A DNA stretch of 40,286 nucleotides, taken from IMG/VR virus record IMGVR_UViG_3300031111_000018, positions 1-40,286 of that record; one strand, written 5' to 3'. The stretch is from a virus. Positions 7,728 to 16,559 of this stretch are shown here, piece after piece; within the stretch, counting starts at the first letter, position 1; each line of letters begins with the position of its first letter. The notes below the pieces were generated by a model, which searched no databases, had not been told where the DNA came from, and saw only the letters and a list, made by a program, of their open reading frames with translations. Both the position numbers and the translations under genes were made by a program.

Positions 7728-8476
7728 CCGTGTCACGCGAGGATCTGATCCGCGCGCTGGACGAGTCGGACGCCCAATCGTTGGCCGTCTACACGCAGGC
7801 TGTGCAGGACGCCAAGCGCAGCCTGCTTGAGGGGGCCACGACTTCGCGCCTTGACGCCTTGAGGAAGGCCGAGGCCATGCTGAAAGAATTTTTCAGGGAG
7901 AAGGAGGGGGCTGTGGAGACCTTCAGGACCAGGGCGGACGTGTTGCGCCATCTTGAGTCGGAAGGGTGGAAGGTCTCCAAGTCCAAGCTATACCGCGACG
8001 TGGACGACAGGCTCCTGCAACCCGAGGCCGACGGTTGCTTCTCGCTCCGTTCGGTGGAGGCCTACGCCGAGTCCTATCTGCAATACGAGGGGGCGACCGA
8101 CGACGACAAGGCCGACGAGCGCGAGGCCCGGGAACTCCGGATGCGTCGGGAGAGGACGAAGGCCGACAACGAGGATTTGGATAACCGGCTCAAGCAGTTG
8201 AAGGTGGACAGGGAGGAAGGGCGCCTGATCGAGGTGGATACATACAACCAGAACATGGGGGCGGCAGCCTCCATCCTGCGCGATTCCCAGGTGACTTTTT
8301 TCGAGACCAGGACCAAGGAGATCATTTATCGCTGCGGGGGCGATCCTGCCAGGGAGCCCGAGGTCAAGGATTGGCTGCTGGACGTCAGCCTGGACTGGCT
8401 CCACGGGTTCAGCCAAAGGGTGAAGCACAAGATTCCCAATGCGCCGGAGGCCAAGGAGGCGGAAGCCGATGAGTGA
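7724..8476 (+). CDS. Terminase small subunit (Nu1-like)
   Basis: This 250-aa protein recognises the packaging site and recruits the large subunit. A helix-turn-helix-like segment lies around residues 70-105 (ADVLRHLESEGWKVSKSKLY), followed by a long charged coiled-coil-like region (about 120-170) that probably mediates assembly. The GTG at 7724 is preferred over the upstream ATG because GGGGAG precedes it and it overlaps the previous stop by 4 nt. The next gene is a clear gpA-type terminase, which supports the call. Confidence 0.75.
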   Translation: MTVSREDLIRALDESDAQSLAVYTQAVQDAKRSLLEGATTSRLDALRKAEAMLKEFFREKEGAVETFRTRADVLRHLESEGWKVSKSKLYRDVDDRLLQPEADGCFSLRSVEAYAESYLQYEGATDDDKADEREARELRMRRERTKADNEDLDNRLKQLKVDREEGRLIEVDTYNQNMGAAASILRDSQVTFFETRTKEIIYRCGGDPAREPEVKDWLLDVSLDWLHGFSQRVKHKIPNAPEAKEAEADE

Positions 8477-10409
8477 GGCGCTGTTCGAGTTCCCCTTGTC
8501 GGCCAGGCGAATTTTCCGCCGCCCCAGACGGGTCACGGTCAGCGAGTGGAACGAGGCCAACGAGCGGCATATTCCCGTGACCCACCGGGACAAGCGCTGG
8601 AAGAACGTCAACGCCCCGTATGCCGTCGGCCCCATGAATGCGGCTCTTTTTCCGAGTGTCCGTGAGGAGGTGATATGCGCACCGCCGCAGACCGCCAAGA
8701 CGGAGATCCTGTTCTCGGTCTTCGCGTATCTCATCGATCAGCGTCCCGGGCCCACGATGTACATCATGCAGGGCGAGAAGGACGCGCGGACCATGTGCCG
8801 GGACCGCATCCGGCCGATGATCAAGAAGACGCCTGTCCTGGCCGAATACCTGGCGGCGGAGGATGACGACAAGTCTCCTTTGAACCTGCGCCTGCAGCAC
8901 ATGCTTTTTTATCCGGGGTGGGGGTCGTCGGTGTCCGCCCTGGCCTCCAAGCCGATCCGGTATGTCATTTTTGACGAAGAAGACAAGATGCCGGAAACCT
9001 TCAAGAAAGAGACCGACCCCATCAGGCTCGGCAAGCTGCGGACGCGGACGTATTCCGGTTCGGAGCTGGTGTTGCGCGCGTGCTCCCCAACGGTGGAGGA
9101 GGGGTCAATCTGGCGAGGGTTGAACAGCTGCCAGGTCGTGTTCCGCTACGCCGTGCGTTGCCCTTTCTGCGGTCATTTCCAGGTCATGCGCTTCAAGCAG
9201 GTGAAGATACCGGCTGACGAACGGGATCCCGAAAAGATCGAGTCAAAGCGTTTGGCCTGGTATGAATGCGAGGCTCTGGGGTGTCGCTGGACGGACTTGG
9301 ACCGCGACCAGGCCGCCAGGGAAGGGAAGTGGATCACTGACGAAGGGGTGGAGCTGTTCACCTACCTGGACGCCGAACGCCCCAGCCGCATCGGTTTTCA
9401 CTATTCGGCGCTGATCGTGGAGACGGTCAGCATGTCGGCCGCGATCGCCGAACATTTGCGAGGGCTCAAGGACATCAACGCCCGCAAGAATTTTTCCAAC
9501 GCGTTCATGGCTGAGCCGTGGGTGATTTATTCCGTGTCCCGCAACGAAGACCAAGTGCTCGCCTTGCGGGATGCCCGGCCGCGTGGAGTCGTGCCCGGAC
9601 CCGAAGAAGATGGCCTGCCTGTGGTGGCGGCTCTGACCGCGGGAGTCGATACCCAGGACGAACGCCTGTTTTATTACGTCGTCCGCGCCTGGGCCTGGGG
9701 GATGGCGTGGACATCCTGGCTGGTGCAGGAAGGCACGTTGCAGCCCGGCATCGGCAGCGACAGCAGTGAGTGGGAATTGCTGGCACAGTTGCTTTGGGCG
9801 GCCCCGTTCAAGGACCCTGCAGGCAACGAGCACTGGGTGGAGTTGACCGTCCAGGACTCGCGTGGGCACCGGACCCTGGAGGTGTATGATTTCTGTCGGC
9901 GCTTTCCGCGTCGCATCCTGCCCTACGTGGGGCAACAGACCCAGGCCCAGCCGGTCATCTTTCGCAAGGTGGAGTATTACCCCGGCACGGACAAGCCCTA
10001 TCCGGCGGGGCTCAAGCGCATCAACGTGCACAGCAATTTCTTTAAGGACCGCTTGGCCACGCATCTGCAGATCCCGGCCGGCGACCCCGGGCATTTCGCC
10101 CTGCACAGCGAGGTGTCCGAGGACTATGCCCGGCATATGTGCGCCGAGTATGTGGATGAAAAGAGCGGCTTCTGGCGATGCCCCAACTACAAGCGGTCCG
10201 ACTACTGGGACGCCGAGGTCATGGCCATGGTGGGCTGGTACCTCATCCGTGACAGGTACCGGGAACGGCCTGGCCACGCTCCGGAAGCATTGGCGAAAAA
10301 AGATGTCGGGCCGAAGGACTCGACAACTGAGGCCCCGGCCGTGGCGGGCGGCCAGCGGCTTGCGGAAGCGTCGGGCAACGGGCTGCCCGGCTGGTTCATA
10401 GGGAAATAG
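8469..10409 (+). CDS. Terminase large subunit (lambda gpA family)
   Basis: The 646-aa protein is the ATP-driven packaging motor and cos-type nuclease. Motifs seen: a Walker A-like CAPPQTAKTE at 70-79, Walker B VIFDEED at 166-172, a zinc-binding cluster at C231, C234, C267 and C272 (CPFCGH and CEALGC), and the start of the RuvC-like nuclease domain at GVDTQDER with D394. Length matches lambda gpA (641 aa). The ATG at 8469 overlaps the small-subunit gene by 8 nt and follows AAGGAGG. GpA-family terminases usually mean cohesive-ended phages. Confidence 0.93.
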   Translation: MSEALFEFPLSARRIFRRPRRVTVSEWNEANERHIPVTHRDKRWKNVNAPYAVGPMNAALFPSVREEVICAPPQTAKTEILFSVFAYLIDQRPGPTMYIMQGEKDARTMCRDRIRPMIKKTPVLAEYLAAEDDDKSPLNLRLQHMLFYPGWGSSVSALASKPIRYVIFDEEDKMPETFKKETDPIRLGKLRTRTYSGSELVLRACSPTVEEGSIWRGLNSCQVVFRYAVRCPFCGHFQVMRFKQVKIPADERDPEKIESKRLAWYECEALGCRWTDLDRDQAAREGKWITDEGVELFTYLDAERPSRIGFHYSALIVETVSMSAAIAEHLRGLKDINARKNFSNAFMAEPWVIYSVSRNEDQVLALRDARPRGVVPGPEEDGLPVVAALTAGVDTQDERLFYYVVRAWAWGMAWTSWLVQEGTLQPGIGSDSSEWELLAQLLWAAPFKDPAGNEHWVELTVQDSRGHRTLEVYDFCRRFPRRILPYVGQQTQAQPVIFRKVEYYPGTDKPYPAGLKRINVHSNFFKDRLATHLQIPAGDPGHFALHSEVSEDYARHMCAEYVDEKSGFWRCPNYKRSDYWDAEVMAMVGWYLIRDRYRERPGHAPEALAKKDVGPKDSTTEAPAVAGGQRLAEASGNGLPGWFIGK

Positions 10410-10418
10410 GAGGGCGAT

Positions 10419-10610
10419 GTGTCGAAGAAGGGAAAGGGGAAAAAGCTCAACTGGCAACAGTGCTGCGAGCGCATCGGTTGTGGCAAGAGCCATTTCTATG
10501 CCCTGGTGAACGCCGGAACCATCCAGGCGGAGCGTTTCGGAACCCGAAAGGGCATTCGAGTGTACGAGGCGGATCTGGAGAACTATCTGAAGTCGATCAA
10601 GGAGGAGTAG
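10419..10610 (+). CDS. Small HTH (MerR/excisionase-type) DNA-binding protein
   Basis: The 63-aa protein looks like an HTH_17/excisionase-type winged helix: a GCGKSHFYALVNAGTI recognition region followed by a strand ending in VYEADLENYLKS. The GTG start follows AGGAGGGCGAT. Its placement between the terminase and gpW, where lambda has no gene, is odd. A perfect palindrome (10649-10661) lies just downstream and could be its target. It may be an excisionase, a transcription regulator or a packaging-associated factor. Confidence 0.65.
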   Translation: MSKKGKGKKLNWQQCCERIGCGKSHFYALVNAGTIQAERFGTRKGIRVYEADLENYLKSIKEE

Positions 10611-10761
10611 AAGAAAAATTCGACTTTTCGTTATTTCGGATGAGCAAAAATGTTCAACATTCCGATTTTCAAGACAAACGCATTTCATTTTTTGTCCACA
10701 TTCTCCGCAGCGTCCGTATCGTCCACGACAACGCCCCCGCTGATCGGCTACGCGGGCCGGC
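10611..10761. other. AT-rich spacer and compositional joint
   Basis: These 151 bp hold no gene. The first two thirds are much more AT-rich than any neighbour and contain the palindrome AATGTTCAACATT (10649-10661). The last 50 bp are GC-rich, like the downstream head genes. The position fits a recombination joint between two phage modules and possibly an operator or promoter for the morphogenesis operon. Confidence 0.55.
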
Positions 10762-10986
10762 ATGAGCGTATGGACCGAAGCGGAACTCCTTGAGCAGATC
10801 GCGTCCACCAAGGACACCATCAAGGCCGTCACGGGCATGAAGTCCGTTACGCGCGGCGACAATACGTTCACCTATCAGGACCTGCCCGAACTGCGGAAGC
10901 AGCTGAAGTGGCTGGAACGCGAGCTGCAGGCCCTGCAGGGCGCTGGCGGCCCCAGGACCGTCGCCGCCGTTGTGAGGCATACGTGA
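10762..10986 (+). CDS. Head-tail joining protein, gpW-like
   Basis: The 74-aa protein matches the size and helical layout of lambda gpW-type connectors: two helices flanking a short beta hairpin (TRGDNTFTYQDL). It sits directly before the portal gene, as gpW does in lambda. gpW-type proteins stabilise the filled head by closing the portal channel. No Shine-Dalgarno is evident before the ATG. The stop codon overlaps the portal start (TGATG). Confidence 0.7.
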   Translation: MSVWTEAELLEQIASTKDTIKAVTGMKSVTRGDNTFTYQDLPELRKQLKWLERELQALQGAGGPRTVAAVVRHT

Positions 10987-12551
10987 TGCCCAGTCGCGGC
11001 CGTCCCAGAAGGAGTGTGGCCCCGGTGGCCGTGCGTCGCGTGCGGACCACCTCGGGGCGCTACGCCAAGACCGTGCGCACCTGGCGGCCCGTTCGCGCCA
11101 GCCACGAGGATTCGCTGGCCGAGCGCGAACTGACCATGCGCCGCGCCGAGGACCTGGTGGCCAACGACGCCCATGCCGCGTCGGTGGTCGACACCATGGC
11201 CTTGAACGTCTCCGGCGGGTGCGGGCTCCTGCCCCAGTCCCAGATCAAGCACAAGGTCCTGGGCCTGGACCCCGAGCAGGCCAAGGAAATCCAGGCGCAG
11301 CTGGAGTGGGCCTACCATCTGTGGTGCGCCGAGGCGCACGTGAGGGGCATCGCCCCCTTCGGAGCCCTGCAGTACCTGGCCGTGCGTTCGATGCTCGGCA
11401 AGGGCGAGTATCTCTACCTGGTCCGCCAGATCAGGCAGCCCGGCCGCACCTTTTCCACGTGCCTGCTGGACGTCCATCCCGCCCGCCTGTGCACGCCCTC
11501 GGACAGAAAGCATGACGAGAGCCTGCTGGACGGCGTGGAGCAGGGGCCCAACGGCGAAGCCCTGGCGCACTGGATCGCCAACCCGGACCGCAACGAGTGG
11601 CTGGCCGGGCACATGGCGTCCTCGCGCTTCACCAGGGTGCCCACGCATCGCGGCCATCGCCCCCAGGTCCTGCACGGCTTCGACTACAAGGACGAGGAGA
11701 CCTCGCGCGGCCGCAGCATCCTCGGCCCGGCGGCCAAGCTGTTCCGGCACATGGACGATTCCCTGAGCTACGAGCTCATCGCCCAGATCGTCACGGCCTC
11801 GACGCCGTTCTTCATCGCCACGCAGAACCCGGCGGATGCCCAGGCAGGAATCGGGCGTTCCACCGAGGTTGGCCAGGACGGGGCCGTGGAGGTGGTCCGC
11901 CATCAGAACGTGCGTCCCGGGCAGTTTTTGTACGGCAACACCGGGGAGCGCCCCTATCCCCTGGAGTCCAACCGGCCCGGCAACAACTTCGACGCCTTCG
12001 CCTACCTCATCCTACGCGTCATGGCCGCCTCCACGGGCATGCCATACGAGATTCTGGCCAAGGACTTTTCCAAGACCAACTACAGCAGCGCCCGTGCCGC
12101 CCTGCTGGAAGCCTGGCGGGTCTTCAGCCGCTGGCGCTTCTGGCTGGAGTGGAACCTGTGCCAGCGCGTCTGGCGCCTGGTCCAGGAAGAGGCCTTCCTG
12201 CTGGGGTTGTGGACCATCCCCAAGGGCGCGCCCGACATCTACCTGAACGGCGGCCTGCATCCGGCCTGGTTCAGCGCCAGGTGGATCGGCCCCAAGCGCG
12301 GCTACGTGGACCCGGTCAAGGAGATCCAGGCCAACGTCGTGGCCCTGAACGCCGGCCTGACCACCTACGCGGATCTCATCGCCGAACAGGGCCAGGACTG
12401 GGAGGAGACCTGGGAGCAGCGGGCCCTGGAGGAGGAGGTCAAGCGGGAGCATGGCCTGGCCTTTTCCACGGACGTGGAGGTCCTGGAGGCCGTCACGGCC
12501 TCGGAGGAGCGCGAACGGGCCGCAGCCACAGCCGAAGGCAAGGAGGACTGA
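10986..12551 (+). CDS. Portal protein (lambda gpB family)
   Basis: The 521-aa protein forms the dodecameric portal through which DNA enters the head. Family features are the N-terminal basic arm, the segment AERELTMRRAEDLVANDAHA then VDTMALNVSG, and the long C-terminal region with GNNFDAFAYLILRVMAASTGMPYE typical of lambda-family portals. The length is close to lambda gpB (533 aa). The ATG at 10986 shares one base with the upstream stop. Base composition switches here to about two-thirds GC with strong C/G third-position bias, continuing to 30 kb. Confidence 0.93.
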   Translation: MPSRGRPRRSVAPVAVRRVRTTSGRYAKTVRTWRPVRASHEDSLAERELTMRRAEDLVANDAHAASVVDTMALNVSGGCGLLPQSQIKHKVLGLDPEQAKEIQAQLEWAYHLWCAEAHVRGIAPFGALQYLAVRSMLGKGEYLYLVRQIRQPGRTFSTCLLDVHPARLCTPSDRKHDESLLDGVEQGPNGEALAHWIANPDRNEWLAGHMASSRFTRVPTHRGHRPQVLHGFDYKDEETSRGRSILGPAAKLFRHMDDSLSYELIAQIVTASTPFFIATQNPADAQAGIGRSTEVGQDGAVEVVRHQNVRPGQFLYGNTGERPYPLESNRPGNNFDAFAYLILRVMAASTGMPYEILAKDFSKTNYSSARAALLEAWRVFSRWRFWLEWNLCQRVWRLVQEEAFLLGLWTIPKGAPDIYLNGGLHPAWFSARWIGPKRGYVDPVKEIQANVVALNAGLTTYADLIAEQGQDWEETWEQRALEEEVKREHGLAFSTDVEVLEAVTASEERERAAATAEGKED

Positions 12552-13847
12552 ATGGACCATTTCCGCCAGATGCTGCAGGAGCCCTGGGCCATCCTGCCCG
12601 AGAGCCTGGAGGCCCTGGTGGCCGAGTCGGCCCGGGTGGGCCGTTTCTACGAGGGACCGCCCCCCTTGCACATCCGTGCCGCACGCGGGGCGGCGCAGGC
12701 CGTGGCCGGGCTGTTCACCTCGGGCGGCGAGAAGGACGACGCGGCTTCGCGTCCCTACGCCGTGGAGGACGGCGTGGCCGTCATCGAGATCACCGGCGTC
12801 ATCGTTCGTCGCCAGCCCCGCTGGAGCTGGACGGCCGTGAGTTCCATGGAGCGCCTGCGCGAGGTGGTCAAGGCCGCCCTGGCCGACGGCTCGGCGCGAG
12901 CGATCCTGCTGGACTTCGACTCCCCGGGCGGTCCGGTCAGCGGCCTGGACGAGATGCACGCCTGGCTGGTCAAGGCCGCCAAGCAGAAGCCCATGTACGC
13001 CTACACCGCCGGGACCATGACCTCGGGCGCTTTCTGGCTGGCTTCGGCCTGCGGCGACGTCACGGCCACACCGGCGGCCCGTGTGGGGCACGTGGGCGTC
13101 TACACCGTCCATGAGGACTGGTCCAAATGGAACGAGAAGTACGGCATCGATCCCACCTGGCTTTCCTCGGGCAAGCTCAAGACCGCCGGGCATCCCGATG
13201 CCCCTCTGTCCGACCGCGACCGTGCGTATCTCCAGGAGCGGCTGGACCAGGTCTACGACCTTTTCACCAACGACGTGGCCAAGGCCTTGGGCCTGGACCC
13301 GGCCAAGCACGGCGAGTGGGCCGACGGCCAGTGGTTCCGCGGAGCGGCCGCGTTGGAGCTGGACTTGGTGGCCCGGAACATGGGCCGCGAGGACCTTATC
13401 TCATTCATCTCTCAGAAGGAGGACAAGGCGATGACGAAAGACACCGTGACCCCCGACGCCGCCTCGGCCGCCGGCGGGCAGGATGTGGCGGCCACGGCCG
13501 TCGCGACGGCGCCGGAAGAGGCCCTGGCCGCCGCCCGCAAGGAGGGCGTGCTGGCCGCCCGCGACAACGTCCTGGGCGTGGTCGCTGCCGTGCTCGGCGA
13601 CGAAGCCGCCTCGGCCGTGCGTCCGCTGGTGGAGAGCGGCCTTGACGCCGAGCAGGCCAAGGCCGTGGTCCAGGGCCTGGATCAGACCCACGGACAGGGA
13701 GCGGACCGCCAGGCCATCCTGGCCGCCATCGATCAGGATGGCGCTGCCGCCGACGTCAAGCCGGGCGGACACAAGCCCGGCAAGGAAAGCGCCGAAGCCA
13801 AGACCCAGGCCCTTATCGACCGCATCGCCAAGCATGGCGTGGAGTAA
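12552..13847 (+). CDS. S49-family head maturation protease (lambda gpC-like) with C-terminal scaffold
   Basis: The 431-aa protein has a signal-peptide-peptidase-like (ClpP-fold) domain at about residues 70-290. The nucleophile is probably S158 in TMTSGAFWLA, and a lysine near 208-210 (SGKLKTAG) is the likely base. The preceding FDSPGGPVSG (122-131) is the usual oxyanion-strand motif. The last 138 residues are alanine-rich and helical and match the scaffolding domain expressed separately from an internal start. It cuts scaffold and portal arms during prohead maturation. Confidence 0.9.
   Translation: MDHFRQMLQEPWAILPESLEALVAESARVGRFYEGPPPLHIRAARGAAQAVAGLFTSGGEKDDAASRPYAVEDGVAVIEITGVIVRRQPRWSWTAVSSMERLREVVKAALADGSARAILLDFDSPGGPVSGLDEMHAWLVKAAKQKPMYAYTAGTMTSGAFWLASACGDVTATPAARVGHVGVYTVHEDWSKWNEKYGIDPTWLSSGKLKTAGHPDAPLSDRDRAYLQERLDQVYDLFTNDVAKALGLDPAKHGEWADGQWFRGAAALELDLVARNMGREDLISFISQKEDKAMTKDTVTPDAASAAGGQDVAATAVATAPEEALAAARKEGVLAARDNVLGVVAAVLGDEAASAVRPLVESGLDAEQAKAVVQGLDQTHGQGADRQAILAAIDQDGAAADVKPGGHKPGKESAEAKTQALIDRIAKHGVE
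13431..13847 (+). CDS. Nested head scaffolding protein (lambda Nu3-like), internal in-frame start
   Basis: An ATG at codon 294 of the protease gene is preceded by a perfect AAGGAGG (13416-13422) with 8-nt spacing. This is stronger than the site of the full-length gene. The product would be 138 aa, acidic, alanine-rich and helical. This reproduces the lambda C/Nu3 arrangement, in which a separate scaffold is made from the 3' end of the protease gene. Inferred from the ribosome site and the known family pattern. Confidence 0.75.
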   Translation: MTKDTVTPDAASAAGGQDVAATAVATAPEEALAAARKEGVLAARDNVLGVVAAVLGDEAASAVRPLVESGLDAEQAKAVVQGLDQTHGQGADRQAILAAIDQDGAAADVKPGGHKPGKESAEAKTQALIDRIAKHGVE

Positions 13848-13859
13848 AGGAGGTTCGCC

Positions 13860-14246
13860 ATGACCAGAGACTTAGGATTCGCTTCCGAGACCAGGACCCC
13901 GGCGCAGTTCGTGGGCGGTCATCCCCCGATCATGAAGCCCGTCACCCTGGTTCAGACCGGGGCGGCGCAGGCCCTGGTGGCCGGTACCGTGCTCGGCATG
14001 GTCACCGCCACGGGCAAGCACGCCCCCTGGGTGCACGACGCCGAGGACGGCTCCGAGGACCCCGTGGCCATCCTCGTGGAGGACGTGGACGTGGCCGCCG
14101 ACGCCGACGAAAAGGCCACGGCCTACGTGCATGGCGAGTTCATCAAGGACGGCCTGACCTGGGACGCCACGGCCGAGGCCTCGGACATCGCCGACGCCGT
14201 GGCCGCCCTCGAGGCCCGGGGCATCCACGTCCTGACCCAGTTCTAA
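13860..14246 (+). CDS. Head decoration protein (lambda gpD-like)
   Basis: The 128-aa protein sits between the scaffold and the major capsid gene, exactly like lambda D, and has AAGGAGG before its ATG. The central ALVAGTVLGMVTATGK and later DPVAILVEDVD strands follow the gpD family pattern. gpD trimers cement the expanded capsid. The protein is acidic and valine- and alanine-rich. Confidence 0.85.
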   Translation: MTRDLGFASETRTPAQFVGGHPPIMKPVTLVQTGAAQALVAGTVLGMVTATGKHAPWVHDAEDGSEDPVAILVEDVDVAADADEKATAYVHGEFIKDGLTWDATAEASDIADAVAALEARGIHVLTQF

Positions 14247-14270
14247 CCCCAAGGACAAGGAGGTAACGCC

Positions 14271-15290
14271 ATGTCCATCGTGATCCCCGCCTTCGAGACC
14301 CGGGTCCTGACCGGGGTCATCAACAAGCGGCCGCGCGTGCACCGGCTCTTCGAGAGCCTGTTCTTCCGCCGCCGCACGCCCGTGGCCGCCAAGCACCTGG
14401 ACGTCGAGGTTCTGGTCCACGGCCGCCGCCTGCTGCCTTTCGTGGGCCCGGCCGACGCCGGCATCTACGTGGCCAAGGTGGGCCGCGAGGTCCAGTCCGT
14501 GCAGGCCCCGCGCCTGAGGCCCAAGCAGAAGTTCACGGCTCCCGAACTGCTGGACTTCACCCAGCCCGGCGAGGGCCTGCAGATGGCCGCCACCGCCACG
14601 GAGCGAGACATCGAAAAGACCATCGCCGAGAACCTGGACCTGCTCAGGGACAACTCCGACGTCACGGCCGAGTGGATGTGCTCCAAGGCCGTGTGCGGCG
14701 GTGTCTTGTCCGTGTCCCAGGAGAACATCGCCTTCACCATCGACTACCGCATGCCCAGCGAGCACAAGGTGGTCCTGGGGTCGGGCTCCAAGTGGACCGA
14801 CGACGGCGTGGATCCCGTGGACGACCTGGAGGGCTGGGGTGACCTGATCCTCGACAGCTGCGGCCTGTCACCCGACGTGGTGGTCATGGGCACCAACGCG
14901 TCCAAGGCCTTCCGCAACAACGATCGGGTCAAGGACGAGTTGGACACCCGCCGGGTCGAGGGCGCTTCCTGGAAGGTCGCTGTGGGCGAATACTACCGGG
15001 GCAACATCGGCGGCCTGGACATCTACCGCTACGGCGGCAGTGTGCCCGACGCCTACGGCATGGTCCAGACCTTCATGGATCCCGACTACATCCTCATGGG
15101 CTGCACCTCGGTCAACGGCCGGATCGACTACGGCCTGCCCGAGGACCTCGAGGCCGGCGGGCGCAAGATGGAGATCTTCACCAAGGCCCGCGTCGAGTGG
15201 GACCCCTCGTTCCTGGAGCTGCTGGCCGAGACCCGGCCCCTGCCCCAGCCCCTGCAGCCCGACGCGTTTTTCTACGCCAAAGTCGTCTAG
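14271..15290 (+). CDS. Major capsid protein (lambda gpE family)
   Basis: The 339-aa protein has the size of lambda E (341 aa) and the same neighbours. Recognisable family stretches are MQMAATATERDIEK-like KIAE (about 103-120), VSQENIAFTIDYRMP (145-159), and the C-terminal LLAETRPLPQP with FFYAKVV at the end. It has the HK97 fold by family knowledge and forms the shell. Strong GGAGG before the ATG. High expression is expected, and the codon bias is the most extreme GC3 of the window. Confidence 0.92.
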   Translation: MSIVIPAFETRVLTGVINKRPRVHRLFESLFFRRRTPVAAKHLDVEVLVHGRRLLPFVGPADAGIYVAKVGREVQSVQAPRLRPKQKFTAPELLDFTQPGEGLQMAATATERDIEKTIAENLDLLRDNSDVTAEWMCSKAVCGGVLSVSQENIAFTIDYRMPSEHKVVLGSGSKWTDDGVDPVDDLEGWGDLILDSCGLSPDVVVMGTNASKAFRNNDRVKDELDTRRVEGASWKVAVGEYYRGNIGGLDIYRYGGSVPDAYGMVQTFMDPDYILMGCTSVNGRIDYGLPEDLEAGGRKMEIFTKARVEWDPSFLELLAETRPLPQPLQPDAFFYAKVV

Positions 15291-15299
15291 GAGGTGGAT

Positions 15300-16115
15300 A
15301 TGTCTACCAGAAGCATCAAGATCAAGGGCTGCACCTACCGCCTGGGCGGCGAGAATCACGGCAACGGCGCCGTGGTCGGGGTGTCCGAGGCCGAGGCCAA
15401 GAGTCTGGTGGACGCCGGCCTGGCCGAGTACGCCGAGGACGGGGCCGAGCCCGAGGCCGTGGCCCCCTTTGTCCTGCCCCCGCTGCTGGCCAACGCCGAG
15501 CTGACCAAGGGCGACCTGGCCGACGCCCTGAAGCCCGCCGACGCCGTGCTGGTGTTGTGCCCCGTTGAGGGCGCGGCCGAGGACGCGGCCCGGTTTCTGG
15601 CCATGTGCGCACAGGAGGGCGTGACCGGCCACATCCTGGCCGTGAACTCGGCCCTGGCCGACTGCCCCGAGCACGTGGACCTGGCCGCCTCCCTGGAGAC
15701 CGGCGAGCTCTACAACTGGATGCGTTCCCGCAAGGGCGCCGACCTGAACGCGGACGACATCCAGGTCCACTCGGTCAAGGACATCAAGACCGCCGACTTC
15801 GCGTGGCGCTTTCGCACCAAGGTGGCGTCCAGCGCCATGCTCGGCTTGGCCGTGGCCCTGCTGCTGCGCTACCGCCTGGGCAGCGGCTACCAGGCCGTGT
15901 TCATCAACGCCCAGCTTTCGGAGGAGCGCTACGCCGAGTACCGGCCCGAGTGGCTCAAGGCCGCCGAGAACGGCCTGTTCGACCGGGTCTTTGCCTGGCA
16001 CTTCGGCTCCGAGCCCGGCTGGGTCGCCGAAAATGTGCTCACCGCCGTGTCCGAGGACAACCTGGACGACGTGCGGACCGCCCTTGTCTCATCCCCGATC
16101 CCCTCCGAGGGATGA
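15300..16115 (+). CDS. Hypothetical phage structural-operon protein
   Basis: The 271-aa protein is not recognised with confidence. The first 45 residues (IKGCTYRLGGENHGNGAVV and SEAEAKSLVDAGLAEY) resemble small head-completion proteins. The middle is acidic and alanine-rich. The C-terminal half contains an alpha/beta-like stretch (LGLAVALLLRYRLGSGYQAVFIN). It occupies the lambda FI position after the capsid, so a packaging or head-assembly role is plausible. The ATG at 15300 is set by AGGAGG 4 nt upstream. Confidence 0.6.
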   Translation: MSTRSIKIKGCTYRLGGENHGNGAVVGVSEAEAKSLVDAGLAEYAEDGAEPEAVAPFVLPPLLANAELTKGDLADALKPADAVLVLCPVEGAAEDAARFLAMCAQEGVTGHILAVNSALADCPEHVDLAASLETGELYNWMRSRKGADLNADDIQVHSVKDIKTADFAWRFRTKVASSAMLGLAVALLLRYRLGSGYQAVFINAQLSEERYAEYRPEWLKAAENGLFDRVFAWHFGSEPGWVAENVLTAVSEDNLDDVRTALVSSPIPSEG

Positions 16116-16126
16116 GGGTCCCCCCC

Positions 16127-16148
16127 GCCCGGGACTGCGGTCCCGGGC
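16127..16148. terminator. Strong stem-loop between capsid block and lysis genes
   Basis: GCCCGGGAC (16127-16135), loop TGCG, GTCCCGGGC (16140-16148): a 9-bp all-strong stem in the 100-bp gap. There is no T-run, so it is not a classic intrinsic terminator. It could be an mRNA stability element, an attenuator or a processing site that separates head-gene from lysis-gene expression. Confidence 0.4.
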
Positions 16149-16217
16149 TCCGGGGGAGCGGGGAACCATCCTCGTTGCCCCGGAAGGACAGGCCAAACGC
16201 GAGACAAGGAGGCGAGC

Positions 16218-16559
16218 GTGGAAGGACTCGACGGACTGCACCTGGCCCTGCTGGGTCTGCTGTTCACCATCCTGGGCGGCGTGATCGTGCACCTGGTGAC
16301 CAGGTCGAAATTCGTGACCAAGACGGCCTGCGACGCCAAGCACCAGAGCGACTGCAAGGCCGATGCCCTGCGCGAGAAGGGCATCAAGGCGTCCGTCGAG
16401 GATCTGCGCGCCGATTTTGCCGAGTTCAAGGAGGGCGAGAAGCAGTCCAAGAAAATCCTGTTTCAGATGGTGCGCAGCATCGCCGTGCGTCTGAACCTCA
16501 AGCCGGACGAGCTTGACAAGATCCTCAACGCCTCCGGCAACGGCAACGGGGGGAAGTGA
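16218..16559 (+). CDS. Single-span membrane protein of the lysis cassette
   Basis: The 113-aa protein has one N-terminal hydrophobic helix (about residues 7-28) followed by a charged, coiled-coil-like domain. The GTG start follows AAGGAGG. It precedes the endolysin and holin genes, so it may be an inner-membrane spanin or an XhlA-like lysis accessory. I see no lipoprotein partner, so the spanin idea is weak. The stop overlaps the endolysin start (TGATG). Confidence 0.6.
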   Translation: MEGLDGLHLALLGLLFTILGGVIVHLVTRSKFVTKTACDAKHQSDCKADALREKGIKASVEDLRADFAEFKEGEKQSKKILFQMVRSIAVRLNLKPDELDKILNASGNGNGGK

